The notes beneath the pieces are model-generated. The model worked only from the letters and a program-made list of their open reading frames with translations. It had not been told where the DNA came from and did not search any database. A stretch of 64,000 nucleotides of DNA, taken from Lomentospora prolificans (taxonomy: Eukaryota > Ascomycota > Sordariomycetes > Microascales > Microascaceae). The first letter of the stretch is position 1. Each line of letters opens with the position of its first letter. This document shows positions 1-10,384 of this stretch, one piece after another. The stretch covers positions 1,178,001 to 1,242,000 of the forward strand of contig JARFXM010000005.1 of the NCBI GenBank assembly GCA_029532625.1, given 5' to 3'. A program made the position numbers and the translations under genes.

Positions 1-1
1 T

Positions 2-1045
2 ACAACTGCTCATACGCGTGGAAATGTTGGGGCATTGGGTCCATCGCCTTCCTCAACATCCTCATATGCGAACGTCGAAATTCATGACCAGTTTGTCCCT
101 CTTAAACACAGGCACGCTTTGAGTCCCGAAACGGTGGCCCACCTCTCGACCATCTCGGCTCAACCTTCCTTGAAAATAGTACTAGAAGTAGCGTCCCAAG
201 CACCAGAGCTACGCCGCCACACGATGCTAGCGGAAGAAAGGGCTCTTTTCAAAGCAATCAATAGCTCCAAGGACGTACGGTGGCCCGTAGCGGCCGGATC
301 CCCGGTCGCGACCTGGGAAAAGGTGTTTCTTCTCACCCAGATGCAGCTAAGTGGCAGTGAGTGGCCAAACAGGATCAACCATCGCAGGAAAAGGGAACTC
401 ATGGCCGAGAAGAAGAGCATTTTCAAGGTGCTAAACCGGATTATAAGGTGCGTTATTGATGTGATGGGGTTGAAAAGGGACGCGGAGGGTGTAAGAAACG
501 GCTTAGAGTTGCTGCGTTCTCTGGAAGCCGGAGTCTGGGATCTGGAGGGAAAGGACATACTTCAGGTTGCCGGCATTGGGCCAAAGTTGGCGGAAAAGCT
601 AGGGAAGGCGGGCATAACAACGTCCACAGCACTAGCGAGAATGGAGTCTTGGAACTTTGAGAGGGTGCTAAGCAAGAAGCCGCCGTTTGGCGTTGGTATG
701 ATGGCCAAGATGAAGCAGTTCCCAATCTTGGGCGTGACCGCAACACAAGCCGGACGAATGCAAGAAGATGGCCGGATGGCAGTAATCAAGGCAACGCTGT
801 GCTTTGAAAATGCCGAGGCCCCAAAGTGGAAGGCCCTTAGGGTTAAGGTGGTTTTCTGGGCAGAGACGAAGTCCAGCTGTACGCTTGTGTTCTTCTGGCG
901 AAGTGTGATTCAGAAGCTGGCAAACAACAAGAGTACGGAGCTGATTTTCGGAGCCAATATACCAGCAGGAGAGACGGTATCTGTTTATTTTTCTTGTGAG
1001 GAAATTGTCGGAACTATGGTACAACAGAGCATTCAGATTACTTAG
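2..1045 (+). CDS. MER3: MER3/HFM1-type meiotic DNA helicase, C-terminal part (5' truncated by window edge)
   Basis: The reading frame is open from the left edge to a TAG at 1043-1045 (about 348 residues seen), so only the C-terminus of a larger protein is present. The segment matches the Sec63-type domain of MER3/HFM1 helicases: an all-alpha region around EKVFLLTQMQLSG and VLNRIIRCVIDVMGLKRD, then a helix-hairpin-helix (LQVAGIGPKLAEKLGKAGI), then a beta-rich Ig/FN3-like end. Family knowledge: MER3 is a ZMM-group 3'-5' Ski2-like helicase that acts in the nucleus during meiosis to extend and stabilise D-loops and promote crossovers. The RecA-like helicase domains and winged helix must lie left of the window. 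The protein stops almost directly after the beta-rich unit, with no long tail; I saw no convincing splice donor near the stop. A Brr2/Slh1-type helicase is the alternative but the HFM1-like sequence pattern fits better. Confidence 0.82.
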   Translation, partial: TTAHTRGNVGALGPSPSSTSSYANVEIHDQFVPLKHRHALSPETVAHLSTISAQPSLKIVLEVASQAPELRRHTMLAEERALFKAINSSKDVRWPVAAGSPVATWEKVFLLTQMQLSGSEWPNRINHRRKRELMAEKKSIFKVLNRIIRCVIDVMGLKRDAEGVRNGLELLRSLEAGVWDLEGKDILQVAGIGPKLAEKLGKAGITTSTALARMESWNFERVLSKKPPFGVGMMAKMKQFPILGVTATQAGRMQEDGRMAVIKATLCFENAEAPKWKALRVKVVFWAETKSSCTLVFFWRSVIQKLANNKSTELIFGANIPAGETVSVYFSCEEIVGTMVQQSIQIT

Positions 1046-3852
1046 ACGAGGGGTGGTATCTAACTGCTTCATCACACCGGAAAGCGTAGCATTCCACTGG
1101 AACAGCTTACACAAACAGGAGCAGATACGATAATGACAATTTACAGGGTTGCCGATGATACTGTTGTGCACAATCAATTGTCTGGGAAAACCTAGGCTGG
1201 CTGGGTAATACGAGCGAAGATATCTGGGTAAACTTGTGACCAGATCCTTCTCAATACACGAGCTGACATATTCGGATGCATGAAGAATTGGTAGCTGACG
1301 TCTGCCTAACATCAATGAAGCAGAATGGGGCCATGGGACGTGCCGGCGTCTCCAACGCCTAACACCAAGTCCCCAGACTGCGTCCTCCGAGTGAGACGAG
1401 TTGGGAGCTAATGGCACGCAGAGTGTGTATGGACCCTGTCGAGAGGGAAATGTTTGCCAGGAAAGGAGAATCGGAAGAGATAATTCTCTGGCCCTGAGAG
1501 GAAAGCGGTACGGGCGTTTTGGTCCACCGATGCCATGACATCGTTATTCTGTGGTTGGTCGCCATCCGCGGCACCTAGAACCCAGCTTCACGATCCGAGA
1601 CATGCCTCCACTTTTGCTCCAGCCACAGCTACCCGGGGGAGCAATGAGACTTGAAAAAGTACAATACAAAATGTCTTGCGACAAAGAAAGAAGTGAAGAG
1701 CCACACGTGGAATTGAAGGTTGTCTTGGAAAGAGGAACAGGATCTCTGGCAAGTTCGATAGTATTTCTCGCGACACGAGGCGGAATTGGAGTCCTCGATG
1801 GGCTGGTTTCACCGACTAACCGTAGCGTCATCAAGGTCGTCCATAAGTTGAGACGCGGTCTCACCACAGCGCCCCCATCGAGAATTTAGAGGCTAGCACC
1901 CAGTATTCCGTGATGAGAAATCGGGACTGCGAGACATGACCAGGCTGCTGGCTTTGCGACACTAGAGGTGAAAACGGTGTCCTCGCGTTACGATATTTGA
2001 ATTCACTCATCATGGCGCTCCTGACAAGGCCAATTTCTCTCACGGGGGTGAAAAGACAGATATCAACGTCGAAGATACCCTGTTTGGTACGGCAGCATTC
2101 GTTCAAATGCATGGCGTTCCTAATTCGGGCACGCCATTTTACCTCACACATTCTTTACTTCGCCATGTCTCGCCTTCTGGGATATCAAGGTGAGACATTG
2201 GAGGTGGTAATTCACCTCAGCGTACAATAATAACGCAGAAATAGCATCATTTTGAGTCCTTGAAACTTTGTCTTTGGCCCGAAGGGGCCGGCTACTCATA
2301 CAAATGCGTTGTCAGGCCGATGTTTCCTGGGCGGAGGAGAAAGAAAGGAATGCAAACCATCTTCTGTAGCGTACCTAGATGATCACGTTGTTCGCAGACA
2401 TCACGTAGTGAACCAAATTACCGGTTTATCGAACCCAAGTGACACCCCTCCCATAGCTTTCCGCTGGAGGCGAGCTTCCTGTCTGACGAAAAGTCGTCAG
2501 AGCTGGGCTTCTATGAACACAACACAGCACAGCATATACGACTCACAGAAGCTGTAGCTAATTAAATGTCAGATGGACCGGAATAACGAAGCTGGGAAAG
2601 GTACTTTGTTACGTCGTACAAAGTGCTGGGAAATATAGTCCAGGTCGCGGATCCACGGGGTCGTTCCTAGTACGGCGTCAACGAGCAACCCTACCATACG
2701 CAGACGCAGACTTGCATATTCAGTTCTGCAGATTACCCCAGGGCTCTTTGTTTTTTGCCTGACATCAGGGCGTATATAGTGGCTGCTCCAGTCGAAAGTT
2801 TTAGGCTTCCTACCGAGGCACTTTGGGTCACATAGATGCCATGGCAACCTACCTTGGATGCTCCCGAGCCGACTCCAAGGCCTAGGAAACGCACCTGGAT
2901 GCGTTATCCAGCAGCAAAGAGTATCGTATACCGGGAGAGTGCACATACTTCAGCCCCTTCCCCCCAGACGAAAAGAAAAGCCTACATCTTCGTACCACTC
3001 TGTGACACACAACTTCCAGCCTCACTTCATGGGTTCACACAAGGGCGCTCTACTTGATACTCGCACAAGAGGAAGAAGGCGGGGAAGACATTGTATAAGT
3101 ATGGCAGAAGAAAACCACAACACTTCGGACTCAGATCCCCAGCAGTACAAAGCGAGACAGAGGCCTCGACGGTCGTCTCACGACTACAGCTGTGGCGTCC
3201 CGCATTTGATATTGTAAACTTCCTATCCACTTCCCACCTAGATGAAGCCCGCGTGGCGTTCCTTGTCAAACTAGCAATGAGCGTAGGCGAAAAGTGAAGA
3301 GAAATATGGGGGACATGTACGACACGACACGAAAAGAGACACATCATGGACTGCGGCTGGGATGTGGGACACCTTTGCCAAACAGCGAATTGTGTGATGG
3401 TTAGTTCACTCCCTTGTCTGATGGGGACGCGGGCTTAGATGCAATTTAGACTGATCGCCGCCATATTGTGGAACGTCATGATTATGCTGTGGATGGATAG
3501 AAAAAGCAATGTTTAATGGCGGCTTGCACCGACTTGTATGATGGATAGAGTGGTGGTGATATGATGATAAAAGGCCGCTCAACCACCTCCTTTTGAGAAA
3601 CTCTCAGTATGGTTCTCTGTTAGGCTTCTTGTTTAGAAATCCAGAAAACAATCTTTTGACAGTCCTTTCGACAAACTGCGCCATTCGTTTATATCAAGTG
3701 CCTACACACTCGTTTCCCAACACCTCTAGCCCTTTGTCTCAGATATTCTTCTATAGTAAGTGGCTGGATGAAGATGGAGGATATATTGCACGAAAACTAA
3801 CACTTTGACACTCTGAAGTTCTGTGACTTCTATCTTGTAATCTTTTGACAAA
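1046..3852. other. Intergenic stretch without supported gene
   Basis: This stretch runs from the MER3 stop to the start of the secreted repeat protein. Open frames here are short, lack family resemblance and overlap on both strands. The last few hundred bases must hold the promoter and leader of the gene at 3853. A TATA-like tatatcaa lies near 3690 but its role is unproven. I see no repeat, tRNA or mobile-element signature. Confidence 0.5.
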
Positions 3853-4602
3853 ATGCGTTTTTTCAACCTTGCTATCCTCGGTCTCGCTAGCGTCGCACTC
3901 GCTTCTCCTAGCCCAAAGAAGCACGATGGTGACCGTTCCGACATCTCCGGGCCTGGGAAGAAGCACGATGGTGACCGTTTCGACATCTCCGGGCCTGGGA
4001 AGAAGCACGATGGTGACCGTTTCGACATCTCCGGGCCTGGGAAGAAGCATGGTAATGGCCATTTCAACATCTCCCGACCTGGGAAGAAGAATGATGACGA
4101 CAAGTCTTGCCGCAACTGCCTGAGCAAGAACGACGTCGATGAGATTGTTGATGTCTATAAGATTCTTATCAGTGGCTTCAACGAAGAGGACGCCAACAAG
4201 TACCTCTCTGAGGATTGGGTAGATGTGAGCCAGTCCATCAACACCTTCATTGGTAAACAGCCCGATGCGGTGACCTTCAACAAGACCAGGCTCATTAGCT
4301 CGCAGAGCAACTCGCAACTACCTGAGCCGACGCTCGAGATCCAAGGTGAACCTATTTTCACCTGTGACCGAATTATCCTGATCTGGGTAGCCACCTTTGG
4401 TGCTGGACGACCTGCTAAGGGTATCACCGTCATCAAAACCGTCAAGCACAACGGCCAGTGGCAGATGCAGCGTTGGGACGTCGAATTCAACTCCCTCAAT
4501 TGGGCTTACAACATGGGAGGGTATTACTGTGTGGCTGGTCAGGTAGCTGGCGAGTCTTCTGCCTGTTCCGCACAGAACAATCCTAGGGCGCTATTCGCCT
4601 AA
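3853..4602 (+). CDS. Secreted protein with Lys-Lys-bounded tandem repeats and NTF2-like domain
   Basis: This single-exon gene encodes 249 residues; its ATG has a good context (aaaATG). Residues 1-17 form a signal peptide (hydrophobic core NLAILGLASVALA, likely cut after Ala17). Residues 22-77 are four 14-residue repeats, each beginning Lys-Lys: KKHDGDRSDISGPG, KKHDGDRFDISGPG twice, and KKHGNGHFNISRPG. Residues about 86-225 match the fungal NTF2-like pattern that begins CLxxxDVxxI and continues with an alpha+beta fold (EDWVDVSQSINTFIG, then strands ending QMQRWDVEFN). Inference: the dibasic junctions would suit Kex2-type cleavage in the late Golgi, releasing about 12-residue peptides as in fungal Kex2-processed repeat precursors, while the C-terminal domain would be released as a separate protein. 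No tailoring-enzyme genes (DUF3328/UstY-like, tyrosinase) are visible nearby, so a ribosomal-peptide cluster is not supported. An intact repeat-bearing effector or wall protein is the alternative. Confidence 0.82.
   Translation: MRFFNLAILGLASVALASPSPKKHDGDRSDISGPGKKHDGDRFDISGPGKKHDGDRFDISGPGKKHGNGHFNISRPGKKNDDDKSCRNCLSKNDVDEIVDVYKILISGFNEEDANKYLSEDWVDVSQSINTFIGKQPDAVTFNKTRLISSQSNSQLPEPTLEIQGEPIFTCDRIILIWVATFGAGRPAKGITVIKTVKHNGQWQMQRWDVEFNSLNWAYNMGGYYCVAGQVAGESSACSAQNNPRALFA
3916..4083 (+). repeat. Four tandem copies of a 42-bp coding repeat
   Basis: The copies start at 3916, 3958, 4000 and 4042, each 42 bp and in frame. Copies 2 and 3 are identical, copy 1 differs from them by one base (Phe to Ser), and copy 4 differs at nine positions but keeps the length, the Lys-Lys start and the Pro-Gly end. 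The pattern suggests recent duplication of the first three copies. A partial fifth start (Lys-Lys-Asn-Asp) follows at 4084. Confidence 0.95.
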
Positions 4603-6800
4603 GCAGCCTGACCGACGCCAACCCGCCAACATCACCATCACCGACGCCTCACCGGCTGGACGCTTTCCCATGATCAATGGCATCCCTCACCGTCTGAGCT
4701 GCCATCATCCCAGTCATTAGGATCATGAAGCTTCATATATTCCTACGCCAGAGATACTTGGGTATGAAGATGAAACGTGCACCACGCAAAGGCAGGGAGA
4801 GGAGAAGCGTCTTCAATAAGAATATGAATGAGGTTGGCGATGTGTGGGGCGGGGGGTGGGCGTCGAATGAGGCGTTGCCTCGAGCGCTCATGCAGACTCT
4901 ATCAGATGTTGCCGGTCTACGCCCAGAGTACGAAGAATTCTGGGAGTATACCAGAGGTGAGGTTGTTGAGGAGGGGAGCAGCTTGTGCCACGATGAGGAA
5001 CTTTCTTGTACTATTATTTCCTATGTCATACGCCTCTGGTTCATATTGCGGTTATTTTGGTTACTTTTCTTCTCATACCGGGGCCGAACGACGCGGCTCT
5101 GGATCCGTTAACTAATACCGAGCCCACATTGGGATGAAGTTGCGTGCGAAACTGTGATCCACGTGAAGGGGTGTGATTGTTTGCCGTGTCCGAACTTAAC
5201 TGCCTGTCATCCTATGCTAATTCAGCCGAAGACGTGTCGCAGGAATTCCCGTTTGAGAGCGGGAATTTGGAATGCATCTTGCTTCTAGGCACCTCGAAGA
5301 GAGAGAGATCAGATCGATACAAGGACCAGCAAGCGAACCCCTCTTCCCGGACGATGCAGGGTCCGACGATGGGAACGACGACCCCGGTTTCCCTGTCGTT
5401 CCAGAGGATGGGGATGGAAATAGAAATCGGATTGCAGAGTGGCAAAAAAGGTGTAGATGAAGGGGCCTTGGCTGTTATGCCACGATCTGCAGCCAGGAGG
5501 ATTGACGGTTTTAGGATGAACACGAAGACAAGGTGACGACGAGACGAGACACCGCGTGGTTGGGGGAAGGGACGACCGAAGACCGGGTGACTAAGCAACC
5601 TGAAGCACCAAAGCACATCCCTGGAGCTTTGGTATTTCCTAATTCGGCAATTCACCTCAACTTCAACTCTAGCCCCTGAGGCCTGATAATCGAGATGATG
5701 TTCAGGAAAAGATTCAACTGGAAATATTCAGTTCTGTGTTCAATGCCGCGATTCTTTTGGAGTCGGTTTTCCAGACTCACAGGCGAGGTGAGGGAGAGCG
5801 CACGCTCCCGGATGCTACCCATTTCTCCTCCCTATCTTCGCAATTCCCGGAGACGGCGGACCCAAAACCAGGAACTCCCGCTCCTCGCTCATGCCGTCGT
5901 GGAGAGGAAACGGGTTTGAGACCCAAGACTGCTCCAATAACTCCCGTCTTCTTCTATTTCTCCCGGATGAAATGGAAAAAGAGGCGAAAGTGTTTGTGAA
6001 GGCCGGCTGACGGCGATCCTCCCAAACGGAGACCTTCGCTAAGCTGTTGGATTTCCTGGAATTGACCAGACCGAGTCTGGTCCTAATTCTTCTTCGACCC
6101 GCTATTCTTGTTTGATCCCCGGGAAAAGTTGAGGAAAGGTCGAGGAGAAAAAGGGGACGAAAGATCGGGTCGTCGTGGGAGAACGTGTTTGACACAATCT
6201 CGACTCCGCGCCGGCTTAATCTTTGGGGGCCTTCCAGCTTTCGTTATCTGTCGTCAAATGAGAGCGCTCGCATAATCATCGAAATCTGGTTCGCGGTATC
6301 TTAGAACCAGAGCTTAGCAGAAGGGTCCTCCTCTACTGTGAAGAGTATTACGACTCCCGCCTTCAAACAAGCTGAGTCTGCCGGTTGATGGTAACGTCTT
6401 GCTACACAGCTATAACTCTCCTCCCCTATCGAACCGACACTAATAAGTTCCAGGAGACATAGTCACTCAAGGCAAGCAAAATGCGCGCGGCGACTTAACC
6501 TATCCCTTTCCAACCCCTTTATCTCTTCCATGAATCTCGAAAGGCAGACGTGTTAGAGCTTGACCGAACAAAGTTGTTCAAGATTGTTCCATCCCAACGT
6601 ACCCCAATTTCATGATCAACCCCGTCGGCTGTAGTCTGGTTCCCACTCCCCAAGCTCTCCACATACCTATGTCGCAGCAGCAGCTAATTTTGCGTCAAGT
6701 TTGGTTGCCCCTCTTGCTTTCCTCTTATATTCGTTACGCTTTCGTGGATTATAGGCTTCAGGGGCCTACCATTCCTGCCATCCACCACGATAACTGAACC
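4603..6800. other. Intergenic stretch without supported gene
   Basis: This begins with the 3' end of the secreted repeat gene. The longest frames (about 120-150 codons, both strands, around 4725-5111 and 5212-5655) show no domain resemblance and no coherent start context. A G-rich tract lies at 4846-4860. Nothing else is recognised. Confidence 0.45.
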
Positions 6801-8800
6801 ATCAACTCCTCCCTATACACACTACACCCTCAGCCAAACCTCTTAGCTTTTCCAGGGGGGATATATCAACTAAACTATATCGTCGCCCTATAACAGACGA
6901 AGTCTATTCAGACCCCCAGGAAGACCCTGGACGTTACATGGCAGAAGGAAAAAAGATGCGCTCAACAGGACCCTCGCAAACCTGTTTCCATCCCGCCCAT
7001 GGTTCAGGTTAGCCCATCGCGACGTGGCGAAAGAACGGGCACTTCCTATTTCGGACACCAAGTACCCAGGTGGTTAGCTCATTCTGATCGCCAGTCCTCC
7101 CTTTGTTTGGTCCTATTATAGCCTTCTCCTCCCTTTCCAGCGACTTACATACATGTCGAGATTACATCTCATTTCGTGCGAAGCATTCAATACCCTCGAC
7201 TACTCGAGGCTCCTCTCGTACCCGGACAGGAAAAGAAGCTGAGGAGAATCCGGCTTACGTGCCGACGGATGATAGCCGTTGCCCCGGCCCGAGTCATGTT
7301 GACCTCTACTGCCGCCCACGAGATTTTCCTCCCCTAATAGAGAAAGGAAATCTGGCATCCCCCCGCCCCCCTCTCTCTCCCCTCTCTTCACCGGGCCCCC
7401 TTCCACTTCCGCCTTTCGCTGCCATAGTCCTTCCCTATAGTCTGCGAGTGGTAATGGTTGTACCTACCCGTGTCGACACGCGTTCTAGCGTATCCACTCC
7501 GGCATTCGTGCTGTTTGAGGATGGCTGGTGGATCGAAGTTTGGCCGACCAAGCAGCCATACACATGTTCTCTCTTTCCAAGCGACACGCCCCCTCCTTCC
7601 GCCCCTCGCTCTCTTCAACCAACCATCACTTGAACTGTTCTGGCCCGTCCGTCATCTCTATATTCCCCAACCTAATGCTACAGAACGGTACATGTCTCTC
7701 ACTCTGCGCGCCCCATCCCATCCTTTCCGACCACTAATCCGTCCAACCACTCTATCGCAGCCGGTTCCCCGGCCGCAAATGGGGTGTACCCCGACTCCAT
7801 ACGAACCACTCTTCTCTTACTTGTGGCTGTTCTTTTCTCCACTGACGAACCCTCCATCTTGGTCGCGCGTCCGCACTCCGTGTACTTACTAGGGCAAATT
7901 GTGCACAAGACCCTCGTCTCCTCTTGACTCCTCCATCACCTTTCTCCTTGTGCGCACCCCCCGCTCCCTATATCGTCAGTCCCCGCATTAGTCCCAATTC
8001 CTCCTCCTATAACTCTTCCTCTTCCTCGTCTCCGCCTTATTGCCGTTACGCGAATTCTCTCCTGAGACATTAGCACGTACATATCACGCCAACAAGCGTT
8101 CTTATTTCCCCACCCCCTATATCACCAACATCGTTGCCTTTGGAGGCTTATCATTTAAGGGCATAAGAACAAGGTTTGGACACAAAGATCGCATCAGGAT
8201 TGGTGGTGTGAGAGTGCAGACCTCTGCCTGGTCACAAGGAGGCAGAAAAAGAAGCCAGGACGATGGCTTTTTTGCTCCGCGACGTGCCCACTCCCCTCCC
8301 AACCTGGAAAGGAGAGGCGCTCCCTACGTCTTGAATTCTGCCGAGAGTAACGCCATTCACTTGGTCCTCTCCGGCCATGTGCACACCTCTTCTAACCCTT
8401 TGTTTGGTTTATCTCTATGCGGGAAGAACGATATGGGTGGGAGGACCAGAGCTAGTGCTTGCTATACATCTCACAGGCTGGCTTTCAGGGCTAGCTTTCA
8501 CACTGACCCTCCCGCGGTAAACATTTCCCGGGCTCTTGTCCCTTCCTCGCCCCAACCACCGCCCACCCCGCCCCTCCACATCTAGTTTGAAACATTTTCT
8601 CGCAGGAAGCAGAACCAGACTTTGCAGCTCTCACCTTATCCTTCCCTTGCCTCTGCCTCTTACCGCAGGATACGTGTGCACGCTAGAGGGCGGCTCAAAA
8701 AGGTCTTCAATGATGCTACCAACATCGCTTTTGCGCATCTCCACTCTTTTCCCCCCTTCGCTAATGGGGGTTGATATACCCCAAATGGGAAGCACCGGAA
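6800..8800 (+). other. Pyrimidine-rich block without supported gene
   Basis: The + strand is strongly enriched in C and T over about 2 kb, with many runs of CCCTC/CTTCC type. Frames of 144-181 codons (7103-7633, 7458-7892, 8040-8585) translate to Pro/Ser/Leu-rich sequence typical of pyrimidine-rich non-coding DNA. In filamentous fungi such tracts often mark promoters and 5' leaders on the sense strand, yet no + strand gene follows. A non-coding transcript is possible but unproven. Confidence 0.4.
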
Positions 8801-10384
8801 AAAACCCTCCCTTTTTCGTCACTGCCTGCATGCCGAAGCATGTACGGCACGGTATAACACGCTTTTTCTCGCATGGCAGATGATCACAACGTGGTGATAT
8901 AGGCCAAGGCTTGGTTTTCTCTTGTTCTGCGCCCTTGACTTCCTACTTGACCCAACGTTGAGGGAAGAAACTCGAAACACTCTAATGCAAGATATCGTTC
9001 CAACACAGGAGATTTCAAGAAAACCCCAAAAACTGAGGTGGCGAGATGATGGGGGACGTGAAAGAGGACTCCAATCTCCATTAACGGCGATAGTAACATG
9101 TGACGGAGAAAGAGGAAACCCGTGCGCATCATGGCAGATAGACCCAGCGCGCCATTGAACAGCGTTGGCTAGGAGCCTTCGCGAACCCTCTAACCGAGTC
9201 ACGTAGAATCAAGGCACGACCCAACTCGCAGCCTCATCGCCTCCCCCTATCATCCCGTCTCGACCCGTGCCCTTCTGTCGGGCATTACTTCGCCTCTTGT
9301 CATAAGCCAAGACGGACCCCGTCATGGCAGAGCCAAGGGCGAAGGAATGGACGCCTAGAGCTTTCTTCCGCTTCTAGTATTCCTGAATGAGGGGAACAGA
9401 ACACGTTAGCCCTGTATCTTTACGAGGAGAATTCCCTGAACAATAATAATAAAAGGATAGTTTACCATACTGATCTCTCCCGATTGTCGTACTGATTGTC
9501 ATGCTGTTGCTGCGCATGTAACGTATAGACCGTTTTCTCCCGCAAAGCAAGGAATAGGTCCCCCGTTGATCATAATAAGCCCCAGTCCTTGGTTTCTCCC
9601 CTCTTGGATCACACTGGGCTCGAGTGTTCTTGTCCCTTTCGCAAACCCAAATATCCGGCATAATTCAGCGTACCGCCCAGAGACCCTCTCGTATTAGCCC
9701 GTAGCGCTAGGGGAGGGAGCTCACCTATGGGTTAAACAGTTCGTAAGAGAGAGGAGAGGGCGAAAAAAAAAATAGTATAAGCTCCTTACTTCATAATCGG
9801 ATTGAATTCAAAATATAAACAGAAAAGGCTAACAACTAAGTCAACTCGCCCCGTGAGGGGTCTCGCATCTGCATAACTATAAAGACAAAGCAATATTCGA
9901 GTGAATGAAATAAATAGGAGATGCAGATGAATAAGACACTATATCTAAGAGCCCTCATCGTTGGTAGAGCGAAGAGTAAGAAGGGAAAGAACTTGGAAGT
10001 CTACCGCTTTTGGCGAGAGAACAATAAACATCCTGCCACACCACCACCAGAGACAAAACAGAATTCCAGTCTCCAGTATGCCCCAACAACATGATAGAAT
10101 ATGAGCCTGAGAAGGAAAGAAATAAAAGGAAAATAAACATGAAAGACGAAGTACCATGATGCCCATTGCCCAAAACCATAAACGCCCACCTAGAGGGGTA
10201 TTGATGCGAACCAAAGAAAGATGATGGTAATGTGGCCCAAAGGAAATTATCTTTTTTTTTGTCTTCCCGCCCTGCCTTAGCCCATCCACGTTTCCATTTT
10301 CCGAGGATATCTGCCGCCATATCACGTCTTCTTATCATTGATTGTATGTCATGAAATTGCTTAAGACAGCCAGCTCATGTTGAA
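8801..10384. other. Gene-free stretch, probably including the 3' UTR of the velvet gene
   Basis: The right part (about 9.9-10.38 kb) lies directly downstream of the minus-strand velvet gene and is A-rich, fitting a 3' UTR and terminator region. Its minus frames (about 125 codons near 9945-10338) have no family resemblance. A nine-T run sits at 10252-10260. Confidence 0.4.

Noticed and set aside
668..1417. 249-codon frame on the minus strand overlapping the MER3 end
   Set aside because: Shadow of the MER3 coding frame for half its length, with no domain or sensible composition.
3726..4317. Minus-strand repetitive frames opposite the secreted repeat gene
   Set aside because: Their repeats are the antisense of the 42-bp coding repeats; the + frame has the signal peptide and the domain.
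3853..4602. Ribosomal peptide (dikaritin) gene cluster around the repeat protein
   Set aside because: No DUF3328/UstY-like, tyrosinase or transporter genes are present within the neighbouring sequence.
7103..8585. Three + strand frames of 144-181 codons
   Set aside because: Pro/Ser/Leu-rich translations of pyrimidine-rich DNA, no family pattern, overlapping in different frames.
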